A stretch of DNA of 53,268 bases from Collinsella tanakaei YIT 12063 (GTDB lineage: Bacteria; Actinomycetota; Coriobacteriia; Coriobacteriales; Coriobacteriaceae). The position numbers and the translations under genes are program-made. The stretch lies in assembly GCF_000225705.1 (NCBI RefSeq), contig NZ_JH126471.1, positions 1 to 53,268 of the forward strand, in the 5' to 3' direction. Below are positions 8,205-16,598 of the stretch, piece after piece. How positions within the stretch are numbered: position 1 is the stretch's first letter; the number at the start of each line of letters is the position of its first letter. The notes under the pieces were generated by a model. The model worked only from the letters and a program-made list of their open reading frames with translations, did no database searches and had not been told where the DNA came from.

Positions 8205-8210
8205 TATGAT
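8205..8210 (+). promoter_or_regulatory. Possible -10 element of the cold-shock gene
   Basis: TATGAT lies 140 bases before the csp ATG, which would leave a long 5' UTR as is usual for cold-shock genes. The expected -35 area (around 8182) is not a good match. It overlaps the first bases of a perfect 12-bp palindrome. Confidence 0.4.
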
Positions 8211-8220
8211 TGTCGACAAT
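8209..8220. promoter_or_regulatory. Palindrome at the csp promoter (operator-like)
   Basis: ATTGTCGACAAT is a perfect 12-base inverted repeat placed across the end of the -10-like TATGAT and the expected start point. The position suits a repressor site, but I cannot name the regulator. Confidence 0.35.
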
Positions 8221-8260
8221 GTGGCAGAACGCTTTGTCGCAATGGAGTATGATATGAGCC

Positions 8261-8293
8261 AGCACACGGCGATTAGTCGTGTGCTTGTTTTTT
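8261..8293 (+). terminator. Terminator-like hairpin in the csp leader
   Basis: An 8-bp stem AGCACACG / CGTGTGCT with a 9-base loop is followed by TGTTTTTTT. It lies 57 bases before the csp ATG. It has the form of an intrinsic terminator, so it could be the end of the folD transcript (147 bases after its stop) or an attenuator in the csp leader. Confidence 0.7.
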
Positions 8294-8349
8294 CAAGCGC
8301 CTTTGCGCGCCGTCGGCTCGTCGAGGGGCAGATAGAAAGGGTTAGCAGC

Positions 8350-8577
8350 ATGGCAACCGGTACACTTAAGAAATCGTTCTTCCGCGAGAAGGGCTACGGC
8401 TTCATCACTCCCGATGACGCTCCGGCGGATTCCAAGTCCGATATCTTCGTTCACTTTAGCGCCATCCAGATGGACGGCTTCAAGTCCCTTGATGAGGGCG
8501 ATCGAGTCGAGTTCGAGGTCGGCCCCGGCAAGAAGCCCGGCGAGACCCAGGCAATCAACGTTCGCAAGATTAGCTAG
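8350..8577 (+). CDS. Cold-shock protein (CspA family)
   Basis: A single cold-shock domain of 75 residues, an RNA/ssDNA-binding chaperone. RNP1 reads EKGYGFITP and RNP2 DIFVHFSAI, with the aromatic binding face intact. The usual length is 65-75; a short insert ([10 protein letters not shown]) separates RNP1 and RNP2. I chose the ATG at 8350: GAAAGG lies about 10 bases upstream and the family normally begins this way. A longer in-frame reading back to 8206 would translate the leader hairpin and is unlikely. A strong terminator follows. Confidence 0.93.
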   Translation: MATGTLKKSFFREKGYGFITPDDAPADSKSDIFVHFSAIQMDGFKSLDEGDRVEFEVGPGKKPGETQAINVRKIS

Positions 8578-8612
8578 TCTTAGCGTCGAGCAACGTATAT
8601 AGCGCGGATGTG

Positions 8613-8655
8613 ACAGGGGTGCCCAATCAACGTCGGGCGCCCCTGTTTCTGTTTC
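8613..8655 (+). terminator. Rho-independent terminator after the cold-shock gene
   Basis: A 12-bp stem ACAGGGGTGCCC / GGGCGCCCCTGT (one G-U pair) is followed by the T-rich TTCTGTTTCCT. It begins 36 bases after the stop codon. Confidence 0.85.
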
Positions 8656-8727
8656 CTCATGTCCCCCTAAGGCGCTACACTTGGCTCGGGGCCATGCTGG
8701 CCCCATTCGATAGATTTAGGAGGAATC

Positions 8728-10377
8728 ATGGCGTGCACCACAATCCTTGTAGGAAAAGATGCGAGCTATGACGGTTCTACAATCGTCGCTCGCAATGAGG
8801 ACTCTCCGGGTGGGCAGTTTGAGCCCAAGCGCATGCAGGTGGTCCTGCCCAAAGACCAACCTTGCGTCTATACCAGCGTGGAATCGCACCTCACCATCGA
8901 GCTTCCCGAGGAACCCATGCGCTACACATCGGTTCCAGATGCCATAGAGGGCCACGGCGTTTGGGCGGCGGCGGGATTCAACGAGCTCAACGTTGGCATG
9001 AGCGCCACCGAGACCATCACCAGCAACGAGCGCGTTCTGGGCGCCGACCCTTTGGTCGTGTATACCCCCGCCAGCGGTGTCGAGGGTGAAGAGGGCTACG
9101 TCCCCGCCTGTCCGGGCGGTTTGGGTGAGGAGGACTTTGTTACCCTGGTCCTGCCATACATCAGGTCGGCTCGCGAGGGGGTCGAGCGTCTGGGCGCCCT
9201 GCTCGAGAAATACGGCACCTATGAGATGAACGGCATCGCGTTTTCCGACGTTGATGAGATTTGGTGGCTCGAGACCGTTGGAGGCCACCACTGGATCGCA
9301 AAGCGCGTGCCCGACGACATGTACGTCACCATGCCCAACCAGCTGGGTATCGACTGGTTCGACCTTGGCGACGCGGAGGGCGAGCAGCTTGAGCATATGG
9401 CGAGCCCTGATCTGCGCGCATGGATGGCCGATAACCACCTCGACCTCACGCTCCGCGGCGAGTACGCGTTCTTCTCTGAGGACGAGTACGAGTTGATCGA
9501 GGACGGGGACGATGACTACATCGAGGATTTGGACGAGGACCTGGATGATGATGGGTCTGACGGGGACGATCTGGAGGATGTTTTTGTTCTGGACGCCGGC
9601 CGCTTCGAGGATATCTTCAACCCTCGTGAGGCGTTTGGATCCCGTTCCGATAGCGACCATGTCTACAATACGCCGCGCGCATGGTACATGCAGCGCTTCT
9701 TGAACCCACATGACGTGTGGGAGGGCCCCTTTGCGGACTACACGCCCGAGTCCGATGACATCCCGTGGGCGCGCGTTCCCGAGCGCAAGGTGACCATCGA
9801 GGACGTGAAGTACGTCCTTTCCGCCCATTACCAAGGGACCCCTTACGATCCGTATGGAAAGCACGGCACTCCCGAGACGCGCTCGCTGTACCGGCCCATT
9901 GGCATCAACAGAAACGGCCAGCTTGCGGTTCTACAGGTGCGCCCGTATGTGGACGAGGATCATCGCGCTATCCAGTGGATGGCGTTTGGCTCGAATCCGT
10001 TCAACGCCCTCGTTCCTTTCTATGCGAACGTCGACACCCTGCCGGAGTATCTGTGCAATACCGCGTCGACGGTCACAACGGATAGTTTCTACTGGTCGAA
10101 TCGCCTGATTGCGGCGCTTGCGGACGCGAGGTTCCGCGATAACGCGGCCCATATCGAGCGCTATCAGGAAAAGGTGGGCGCTCGCGGACATCAGATGCTT
10201 CGCGAGACGGACCGCGCGGTTGCGGACGCATCGGGAGAGGAGCTTGTGCGCGCGCTGGAGCAGGCGAACGATCGGATGGCGCGCTTTCTGCGCGAGCAGA
10301 CGGACGCGCTGCTGGGTAAAGTGCTTCACACGACGAGCCTGTCGATGAGAAACGGCTTTGCCATGTCTGACAATTAA
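8728..10377 (+). CDS. C69-family dipeptidase (PepD type) with an acidic insert
   Basis: An N-terminal nucleophile hydrolase that cleaves dipeptides. The nucleophile is Cys3 (MACTTILVGK), followed by the family block DGSTIVARNEDS and later GHHWIAKRVPDD and YHPEE-like elements. At 549 residues it is longer than the usual ~470. The difference includes an Asp/Glu-rich segment at about residues 250-290, with runs such as EDGDDDYIEDLDEDLDDDG. There is no signal peptide, so the protein should be cytoplasmic, or self-processed before Cys3. TTTAGGAGG precedes the ATG. It forms its own unit, flanked by terminators. Confidence 0.9.
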   Translation: MACTTILVGKDASYDGSTIVARNEDSPGGQFEPKRMQVVLPKDQPCVYTSVESHLTIELPEEPMRYTSVPDAIEGHGVWAAAGFNELNVGMSATETITSNERVLGADPLVVYTPASGVEGEEGYVPACPGGLGEEDFVTLVLPYIRSAREGVERLGALLEKYGTYEMNGIAFSDVDEIWWLETVGGHHWIAKRVPDDMYVTMPNQLGIDWFDLGDAEGEQLEHMASPDLRAWMADNHLDLTLRGEYAFFSEDEYELIEDGDDDYIEDLDEDLDDDGSDGDDLEDVFVLDAGRFEDIFNPREAFGSRSDSDHVYNTPRAWYMQRFLNPHDVWEGPFADYTPESDDIPWARVPERKVTIEDVKYVLSAHYQGTPYDPYGKHGTPETRSLYRPIGINRNGQLAVLQVRPYVDEDHRAIQWMAFGSNPFNALVPFYANVDTLPEYLCNTASTVTTDSFYWSNRLIAALADARFRDNAAHIERYQEKVGARGHQMLRETDRAVADASGEELVRALEQANDRMARFLREQTDALLGKVLHTTSLSMRNGFAMSDN

Positions 10378-10385
10378 CGCAAACG

Positions 10386-10421
10386 GCACGCGGTTCCCAT
10401 GGGGCGCCGCGTGCATTTTTG
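10386..10421 (+). terminator. Rho-independent terminator after the dipeptidase gene
   Basis: An 8-bp stem GCACGCGG / CCGCGTGC with a 13-base loop runs into ATTTTTG, starting 9 bases after the stop codon. Confidence 0.85.
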
Positions 10422-10506
10422 TTTGCATCGAAGCGGCGAGGGGTACAAGACTCAGCATGGTACGCCCCGGTCGCACCGCGGCTGGGCGAGGGTCAAGGAG
10501 GATATC

Positions 10507-10950
10507 ATGGCAACTGCATTCGAAGAGCTTGTCAACGGTATGGTCAACATCGGTTTCGGCGTTGCCGCAACCGCCGCAGAGAAGGGCCGCGAGGTCCTCG
10601 AGGATTTAAACGCCAAGGGCGAGGAGGTTCGTCATGACCCCTCGACTCCGGATTTCGCCCGTTCCATGTCTGACGTTTTCGAGAGCGCGGGCGGTATGTT
10701 CACCGATGCAACGGAGCGTTTGGGCGCCAAGGGCGAGACGGCGGCGGAGCGCGTTTTGGATGAGCTGATCCTCGCCCGCGTCCGCTGCCTTAACGAGTTC
10801 GAGCGCTCGGCGTTCGTGGCACACGTGCAAGATCTGGTTCGTGCGGTCGAGAGCGAAACCGTTCATATTCCGGTTGAGTCCGTAGATAAGGATGCCGAAG
10901 GTGATGCCGGCGCTGAAACCGAGACCGTCGAGCAGGGGGAAGGCGAGTAG
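10507..10950 (+). CDS. Phasin-like helical protein
   Basis: A 147-residue, Ala/Glu-rich, almost wholly helical protein with no cysteine-ligand or catalytic motif. The first ~30 residues (FEELVNGMVNIGFGVAATAA) are amphipathic. The middle resembles phasin/PhaF-type granule proteins, and the last ~25 residues are acidic and probably disordered. The start at 10507 has AAGGAGG 7-13 bases upstream; an earlier in-frame ATG at 10399 lies in the preceding terminator and is rejected. Six bases separate it from the ABC1-kinase gene, so the two are probably co-transcribed and may act together at a membrane or lipid surface. The function is inferred only. Confidence 0.75.
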   Translation: MATAFEELVNGMVNIGFGVAATAAEKGREVLEDLNAKGEEVRHDPSTPDFARSMSDVFESAGGMFTDATERLGAKGETAAERVLDELILARVRCLNEFERSAFVAHVQDLVRAVESETVHIPVESVDKDAEGDAGAETETVEQGEGE

Positions 10951-10956
10951 GAACCG

Positions 10957-12732
10957 TTGACCGAGAGAGAGACTACATACGAGGCGCCGCAGGGCGAAGG
11001 CCGCGACCGGCAGCCTGCCGGCCAGGCATCTCCTGCGGAGCGGTCCGTCGGCGACTCGGTCTTTCATCGTCATGAGCGTGCGGTGGACGAGGTTCCCGAC
11101 CAGCCGGCCGTCATCGCTCCGGGCGAGAAGTACCAGTTGTCGTCCGCCGGCAGGCGCTGGCGAATCGGCGAGATATTCAAGCTTCTACGCAAATATGAGG
11201 TGTGGAACGACATTACGCCGGTCCGCTTGCGCTGTCTGCTTGAAGAGCTGGGCCCCATATTTGTCAAGATGGGGCAGATTCTGGCGAATCGCTCCGAGAT
11301 ATTGCCCCAGCGCTTTTGCGATGAGTTGCGCAAGCTTCGCACCGATGTGGACCCGGTGCCCTATACAATCGTTCGCGATTGCCTGCATGCCGAATATCGC
11401 CGGCCCCTGTCCGAGGTTTTCTCTTGGATTGACGAGGAGCCTTTGGGAAGCGCTTCTCTGGCGCAGGTGCACCGCGCGCGGCTGGTGACGGGTGAAGACG
11501 TCGCCGTCAAGGTCCAGCGCCCCGGCGCGCAGCAGGTTATGGCGCAAGACATCGACATCATGCGCTCCATTGTGCGGCTCGCATCTCATTTTGTTCAAAC
11601 GGACCAATTCGTCGACTTGCATGATGTGGTCGAGGAACTTTGGGAGTCGTTCCGCGAAGAGACCAATTTCATCATGGAGGCCCGCAACCTCGATGACTTT
11701 TACGAGTTTCACTTGGGAACCAAGGGCATCTCCTGTCCTCGTCCCTATATGAAGCTATGCACCGAGCACGTTGTGGTCATGGATTACGTGGATGGCGTCT
11801 CCATTAGCGACCCGGACGCTTTGATCGATGCCGGCTATAGCCTTAAACAGCTGGGCTCTCGTATTGTGGAGGACTATTCGACGCAGGTTTTGGACGACGG
11901 CTTCTTCCATGCCGACCCCCACGCCGGCAATATTATCGTGAAGGACGGCGTGGTGTACTTCATCGACCTCGGCATGGTCGGTCGCATGTCCAATCACGAT
12001 CGTCTGATTGTGAAGGACATTATCTACTCGGTCGCCGAGGGCGATGTTCCCAAGCTCAAGGACTCGCTGCTGCGTTTTGCGGTGTCCCGCGGGGATTCGG
12101 GGGCGCTTGATCACGCCGCGTTTCTGAGCGATCTCGATTACATCGTCGCCGATTTCGCCGGTCTTGATTTGAAGGATCTGGATATCGGTGAGTTCCTAAC
12201 ATCCCTGGTTAATCTAGCGCGCAAGAACGACGTCGAGCTGCCCAGCGTGGTGACCATGTTCGCCAGGGGCATGGTGACGCTAGAGGGGCTTCTTAGCGAG
12301 TACATGCCGCATGTGAACATGATCCAGATCATTCGCAGCCACATTGCGAACGAGAAGAGCACCTATAAACGGCTCGAAGATGGCGCCCGCGAGCTTTCCG
12401 TAGAGAGCCTGCGCGCCGCAAGGGGAACGCTTGAGGCGGCTGAGCACATAGGCCTGGCGACGCGCATGCTGACTCGCGGCCAGCTTAAGGTCAACACCCA
12501 GATTATGGGTTCCGAAGAGGTGCTTCGCCATGTTGGCGGCATTGTTGACCGCATGTCTATGTCCATTGTCATCGCCGGATTGTTTATCGGCTCCTCGGTG
12601 GTGTACTACGCCAAAATCGAGCCGGTTATCTTTGGCATTCCGGTTATCGGCTTTCTGGGATATGCGAGCGCTTTGATCCTTGCGCTGGGGCTGGGGCGAG
12701 AGATCTGGCGCAACGGCCACGCTAGAAAGTAG
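10957..12732 (+). CDS. ABC1/UbiB (AarF)-family atypical kinase
   Basis: A 591-residue member of the UbiB/ADCK family, whose members support isoprenoid-quinone and lipid metabolism through a protein-kinase-like ATPase fold. Visible motifs: KxGQ (VKMGQILANRSE, ~104), the Ala-rich loop GSASLAQVHRA, the lysine strand DVAVKVQRPG, the Glu-containing EETNFIMEARN, the catalytic HADPHAGN and the metal-binding FIDLGMVG. Two hydrophobic helices at the C terminus (IVIAGLFIGSSVVYYA and GFLGYASALILALGLG) should anchor it in the membrane. The start is TTG, six bases after the phasin-like gene. Its 3' end overlaps the convergent ATPase gene by 11 bases. Confidence 0.92.
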   Translation: MTERETTYEAPQGEGRDRQPAGQASPAERSVGDSVFHRHERAVDEVPDQPAVIAPGEKYQLSSAGRRWRIGEIFKLLRKYEVWNDITPVRLRCLLEELGPIFVKMGQILANRSEILPQRFCDELRKLRTDVDPVPYTIVRDCLHAEYRRPLSEVFSWIDEEPLGSASLAQVHRARLVTGEDVAVKVQRPGAQQVMAQDIDIMRSIVRLASHFVQTDQFVDLHDVVEELWESFREETNFIMEARNLDDFYEFHLGTKGISCPRPYMKLCTEHVVVMDYVDGVSISDPDALIDAGYSLKQLGSRIVEDYSTQVLDDGFFHADPHAGNIIVKDGVVYFIDLGMVGRMSNHDRLIVKDIIYSVAEGDVPKLKDSLLRFAVSRGDSGALDHAAFLSDLDYIVADFAGLDLKDLDIGEFLTSLVNLARKNDVELPSVVTMFARGMVTLEGLLSEYMPHVNMIQIIRSHIANEKSTYKRLEDGARELSVESLRAARGTLEAAEHIGLATRMLTRGQLKVNTQIMGSEEVLRHVGGIVDRMSMSIVIAGLFIGSSVVYYAKIEPVIFGIPVIGFLGYASALILALGLGREIWRNGHARK

Positions 12733-13912
12733 GGGCGTGCCCATAGAGCTCCGGGCCGTTGAAAAGCTCCGTCGCGGATGCGTATACGGGCAGGTTGCAA
12801 GCTTTCGCGTGCTCTAGCAGATCTCGGTTGCGCCTGTTGACGGCCCCCGTATCTTCGAGGCTCCATATAAGCGCGCGGCAGCCCTCGAGCGCCGCCTTCG
12901 CATCCATGATGGCGCGCTCTTCAATGGGCTCGAATGCCGGCGTGTCGATAACTTGCACTGCAAGGGCCCTTGCGAGCGACCAATCTATATCTCCGCGATG
13001 CAGGACCCCTGCGGCAAACGGTACGTCGCGGCGCTGGAGCTCTCGCATGTCCTCGACTCCGGAGCCCCCGCCCGCGACGATGAACACCCGAGCGCTGCCG
13101 CGGGGGCGCTCCATTTCAAAGCTGCCAAATGCCGGATTGAACGATGAAGGGTCGATGCCGTAGAGGTTCGCCATATGCTCTTGGGTGAAGGCTTCGCGCG
13201 CGGAGCCTTGAAAGGCGATGCCTTCACGGGCGACGGCGATGACGTGGTCCGCGGCTTTTTGGGCGAGAGCGAGCTCGTGCAGCGATGCGATGACGCAGAT
13301 GCCGCGCGCGCGTGCGAGCCTGCGCAGCATCTGCAGCATTTCCAGCTGCGACGAGACGTCGAGATAAGATGTCGGCTCGTCCAAAATGAGAACGCGGGGC
13401 TCTTGGCAGATGGCGCGCGCGATCAACGCGCGCTGCCGCTGCCCGTCGCTAAGGGTTGCGAAATCCCGTTCGGAAATATCTTCAATATGGCAGAGCGCAA
13501 GCGCCTCTTGGACCGCATCGCGGTCGGCGTGCGTGAGGGAGCCAAAGCGCCCGGTGTGGGGGAAGCGCCCCGCCTCCACCACATCACGGCATGTGAGCAA
13601 TTCCGGAGAGGGACGAGAGGTGTCATGGACGGCGAGCGTGCGGGCGAGGTCGCGTTCGCGTAGGGAGGCGAGCTCTGCCCCCTCGACGATGACGGTGCCC
13701 GCAAGGGGGCGCAGGCGCCCGCAGAGAGATTTGAGTATGGTTGATTTGCCGGATCCGTTGGGGCCTATAAGTGCGGTGAGGGTGCCTGCGGCAAGGTCGA
13801 TCTCGACGCCCCGCACGATGGGGGCGGCGTAGCCTGCGGACAGGTTGCGGGCGGCAAGGGGGGTCGCCGGTTCTTGACGGCGACGGGTGGAGCCGTTGAT
13901 TTGCGCATTCAT
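12722..13912 (-). CDS. ABC transporter ATPase (FecE/BtuD-like) with C-terminal extension
   Basis: The ATP-binding subunit of a cobalamin/siderophore/heme-type importer. Walker A is GPNGSGKST (~50), the signature is LSDGQRQRALIARA and Walker B is VLILDEPTSYLD. The usual ~260-residue ATPase is followed by ~130 extra residues starting near ARVFIVAGGGSGVEDM. These look like an alpha/beta (Rossmann-like) domain containing GVLHRGDIDWSLARAL and CRALIWSLEDTGAVN. Such tails occur on some ABC ATPases of corrinoid/metal systems, but their role is not known to me. It is the last gene of the riboswitch-controlled operon, with its start one base after the permease stop. Confidence 0.9.
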   Translation of the reverse strand: MNAQINGSTRRRQEPATPLAARNLSAGYAAPIVRGVEIDLAAGTLTALIGPNGSGKSTILKSLCGRLRPLAGTVIVEGAELASLRERDLARTLAVHDTSRPSPELLTCRDVVEAGRFPHTGRFGSLTHADRDAVQEALALCHIEDISERDFATLSDGQRQRALIARAICQEPRVLILDEPTSYLDVSSQLEMLQMLRRLARARGICVIASLHELALAQKAADHVIAVAREGIAFQGSAREAFTQEHMANLYGIDPSSFNPAFGSFEMERPRGSARVFIVAGGGSGVEDMRELQRRDVPFAAGVLHRGDIDWSLARALAVQVIDTPAFEPIEERAIMDAKAALEGCRALIWSLEDTGAVNRRNRDLLEHAKACNLPVYASATELFNGPELYGHAPTF

Positions 13913-13913
13913 G

Positions 13914-14948
13914 CTACAGCCCCCGTTTCTTAATCATGAGCCAGATGACGAGCGGGGCGCCCAGTACGGCGGTGACGGCGCTCACGCTGAGCTCGACTGG
14001 GGAGAAGAGCATGCGCGCGATAAGGTCGCAAGCGCTGCAGAGCAGGGCGCCCATAAGGAAGGAGGCGGGGACCACGGCGATGGGCTTCGAGGTGCCGAGC
14101 GCCTGCTTGGCGAGATGGGGGGCGGCGATGCCCACAAAGGAAATGGGGCCCGCGAAGGCGACTGTGCAGGCGGACATGATGCTGGAAAGCATGACGATTG
14201 CGCTGCGAAACGCGCGAATGTTCACGCCGACGCTATGCGCGTAATCCTCGCCCAGCTGATAGGCTCCAAGAGGTTTGGAGAGGACGAAGGTGGCGACGGC
14301 GGTGATCGCGACCGTGGGGGCGATCGCGACGATATCCGTCCACGACGTGCCCGAAAAGCTGCCGAGCGACCAGTTGTGCAGGTTGACGATGCTTTGATCG
14401 TCCGCGAACGCGATGAGGAAATTGGTCGCTGCCGAGCAGATGTAGCCGATCATGACGCCGGCAACGATGAGCGTGCCCCGCGAGCGGACGCGCCTGGAGA
14501 CCGCGAGCACCAGCGCCATGGCGAGAAGCGATCCCGTCACGGCCGCCGCCACGGACATCCAGGTTGTCATGACGGAGCCGGCGCCCATGACCACGATCAT
14601 GAGCAGCGCGACGCAGAGCTTTGCGCCCGATGAGATGCCCAGCACGAACGGATCGGCGATGGGGTTGTCGAAGAACACCTGGAGAAGCAGTCCGGAAAGC
14701 GCGAGGGAACCGCCCAGCAGGGTGGAGGCGATCGCGCGGGGCAGGCGAATCTCCCATATGATCTGGCTTGCGGCGTCCGGGGACGGGCCGGCGGCGAGGA
14801 TGTGGATGATTTGGATGGGCGGGTAGTCGGTCGAGCCGATGGCGACGCTCGTGGCGATCGCGGCGGTAAGGGCGACGCCGAGCACGGCGAGAACGATTGC
14901 CGTTCGCCGTCCGGAATGCCTGTGCATGGACGGCTGGGTGAGATTCAT
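13914..14948 (-). CDS. FecCD/BtuC-family ABC transporter permease
   Basis: A 344-residue integral membrane subunit of a class II importer with about ten predicted helices. Family marks: LPRAIASTLLGGSLALSGLLLQ near the N terminus, NPIADPFVLGISSGA, and SFVGIAAPHLAKQALG near the end. It should form the translocation dimer with the downstream ATPase and receive substrate from the upstream binding protein. ATG at 14948 overlaps the binding-protein stop (TGATG), implying coupling; a TTG one codon earlier is possible. Members carry cobalamin, heme or ferric siderophores, and sequence alone does not settle which. Confidence 0.92.
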   Translation of the reverse strand: MNLTQPSMHRHSGRRTAIVLAVLGVALTAAIATSVAIGSTDYPPIQIIHILAAGPSPDAASQIIWEIRLPRAIASTLLGGSLALSGLLLQVFFDNPIADPFVLGISSGAKLCVALLMIVVMGAGSVMTTWMSVAAAVTGSLLAMALVLAVSRRVRSRGTLIVAGVMIGYICSAATNFLIAFADDQSIVNLHNWSLGSFSGTSWTDIVAIAPTVAITAVATFVLSKPLGAYQLGEDYAHSVGVNIRAFRSAIVMLSSIMSACTVAFAGPISFVGIAAPHLAKQALGTSKPIAVVPASFLMGALLCSACDLIARMLFSPVELSVSAVTAVLGAPLVIWLMIKKRGL

Positions 14949-16510
14949 CAAGAGAGTTTCTCCAGGTAGGTAAGGGAGCTGTCAGCGCCTTCCAGCATCG
15001 CACGCAGGTCCGAGACGATCTGGGGCGTCTTGGTCATCTGCTGATACATATTACTCGTGCAACGCCATACATTGCCCTCTCGAGCTGCTTTGGTGTTGGC
15101 GAGCAGTTGGTTTTTAGCTAGGAAGTCGGACATGGTGGAGACGGAGTTATCGACGGTGGCGTTGTAGATGATGAAGTCCGCATCGCGCACCTGGGCGTAG
15201 AAGGACTCCATCTCCATGGTGACGGAGGACGAGTCTTCTGAATCGCCCAGGTCGCTAAAGGCGGTCTGTCCGCCCGCCATGGAGATCATCTGCGACACGT
15301 AATCGCCCGAGCGGCGAACCACGGCGGCCCCGTCCTCGTTGATATAGAAGAAGGCGACGGTCTTGTCGGTTCCCTTGCCCTGGGAAGCCCGCTCCACGCT
15401 CTCGCAGGCGCTCGAGAAAAACTCGTCCGCCTGGGCTTCTCGTCCAAAAAGCATGCCGTAGAGGCGTATCCATTCCAGGCGCCCCAACGCAGTGGGCTCG
15501 TTGCTGGAGAGGTCGGTAAGCACGATGAGGCCCAGGTCCTGGAGCTTCTTACGGGTGTCCGGCCTATGGTCGATCATGGTGTTCTCCAGGGCGACCGTGC
15601 ATCCAAGCTGCGCGAGGCGCTCGTAGTCCGGGGAGCTGTATGAGCCCACATAGGCGCACGACCCGGATTCGACGGCGCCGACCAGGCTCTCTATGGAGCA
15701 GGTTTGGGGGTCGACGGAGGTCGCCGCGATCGCATCGATGACCCCGAGCTGGTCGATGAGGCAGACGCTGTTCGACGCCGCGTGGTAGGCGCGCTCGAGC
15801 GGGGCGGTGATGACGGCGATATCCTCATCCAGGCCCTGGGGCGCGCCGGCGCCTTGCGGGACTATGAGGAAGCGGTCCTTGTTGGCAAGGCAGATAAGCC
15901 GGTAGCCTCCCTCGAACTCGTCCACGGTGAATCGCGTCGCATATGCGAGCTCGACGGCGCCCGTGTGGACAAGGTCGCATCCCAGGTCGATATCGCGGTA
16001 CGGGGAAGAGTCCTCGCTCGCGTCGGCGGAATCGGCCGCATCGTTATCGGCGCTTGGCGCGTCTTGGCCGGGGGAGCCCTGCTCGAGGCTGGAGCCATCG
16101 AGCGCGATGGTGTAGTCGATGAGGTGCGGAGTGCTCATGCGCGTGGTGCGCGCCTGGACCTCGACCGTGGCGTCCACGGAGTCGACGGGGATGTCGAACA
16201 CGGAGCCGCCCTTGGTTGATGCGGGCGAGTACTCCTGCCCATCCACCACCATGAGGTCGTAGGAATCGCTGGACCAGACAACCTCCAACGTCAACTGCCC
16301 GTTTGCGGCGACCAGCTTGGCGGGCGATGCGATTGAGACGCGCCCCGTACCGCCCTCCAGCTGCACGTCTATGCGATAGGTGCCGTCCAGCCCGCTTGAG
16401 CCCCGTGAGCAGCCGGCGAGCGAGAGGCCTGCCGCCAAGAAGGCGAGCAGAATCGCGAGTGCGGCGGAAAAGCGGCTGATAGATGTGCGGATAGAGCGGC
16501 TCATGGGCAT
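14948..16510 (-). CDS. Lipoprotein solute-binding protein of the ABC importer
   Basis: A 520-residue lipoprotein: a hydrophobic signal and lipobox LAGC (Cys34), then a ~100-residue beta-rich N-terminal domain (from DGTYRIDVQLEGG to about residue 140), an acidic Ser/Asp linker, and a C-terminal helical-backbone (BtuF/TroA-like) binding domain from about residue 175. The latter includes VCLIDQLGVIDAIAA, CAYVGSYSSPDYERLAQLGC and DLGLIVLTDLSSNEPTALGR. At 520 residues it is far longer than the usual ~300-350. The N-terminal domain resembles the small lipoprotein encoded just upstream. The ligand is unknown; the riboswitch and CbiK neighbour suggest a tetrapyrrole or cobalt compound. Confidence 0.85.
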   Translation of the reverse strand: MPMSRSIRTSISRFSAALAILLAFLAAGLSLAGCSRGSSGLDGTYRIDVQLEGGTGRVSIASPAKLVAANGQLTLEVVWSSDSYDLMVVDGQEYSPASTKGGSVFDIPVDSVDATVEVQARTTRMSTPHLIDYTIALDGSSLEQGSPGQDAPSADNDAADSADASEDSSPYRDIDLGCDLVHTGAVELAYATRFTVDEFEGGYRLICLANKDRFLIVPQGAGAPQGLDEDIAVITAPLERAYHAASNSVCLIDQLGVIDAIAATSVDPQTCSIESLVGAVESGSCAYVGSYSSPDYERLAQLGCTVALENTMIDHRPDTRKKLQDLGLIVLTDLSSNEPTALGRLEWIRLYGMLFGREAQADEFFSSACESVERASQGKGTDKTVAFFYINEDGAAVVRRSGDYVSQMISMAGGQTAFSDLGDSEDSSSVTMEMESFYAQVRDADFIIYNATVDNSVSTMSDFLAKNQLLANTKAAREGNVWRCTSNMYQQMTKTPQIVSDLRAMLEGADSSLTYLEKLS

Positions 16511-16544
16511 CCGTTCTCATCGATGGCGGTTATAGAGGCGAAAG

Positions 16545-16590
16545 GATAAAAAGGGACGCGCCGGGTGCGAGGCGGTGCACACGGCGCGTC
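16545..16590 (-). terminator. Intrinsic terminator between lipoprotein and binding-protein genes
   Basis: Read on the minus strand, a 9-bp stem GACGCGCCG / CGGCGCGTC is followed by CCTTTTTATC. It lies inside the putative operon, so it may cut down expression of the transporter genes relative to cbiK and the lipoprotein, or mark a second transcription unit. Confidence 0.7.
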
Positions 16591-16598
16591 GGGTCAGG

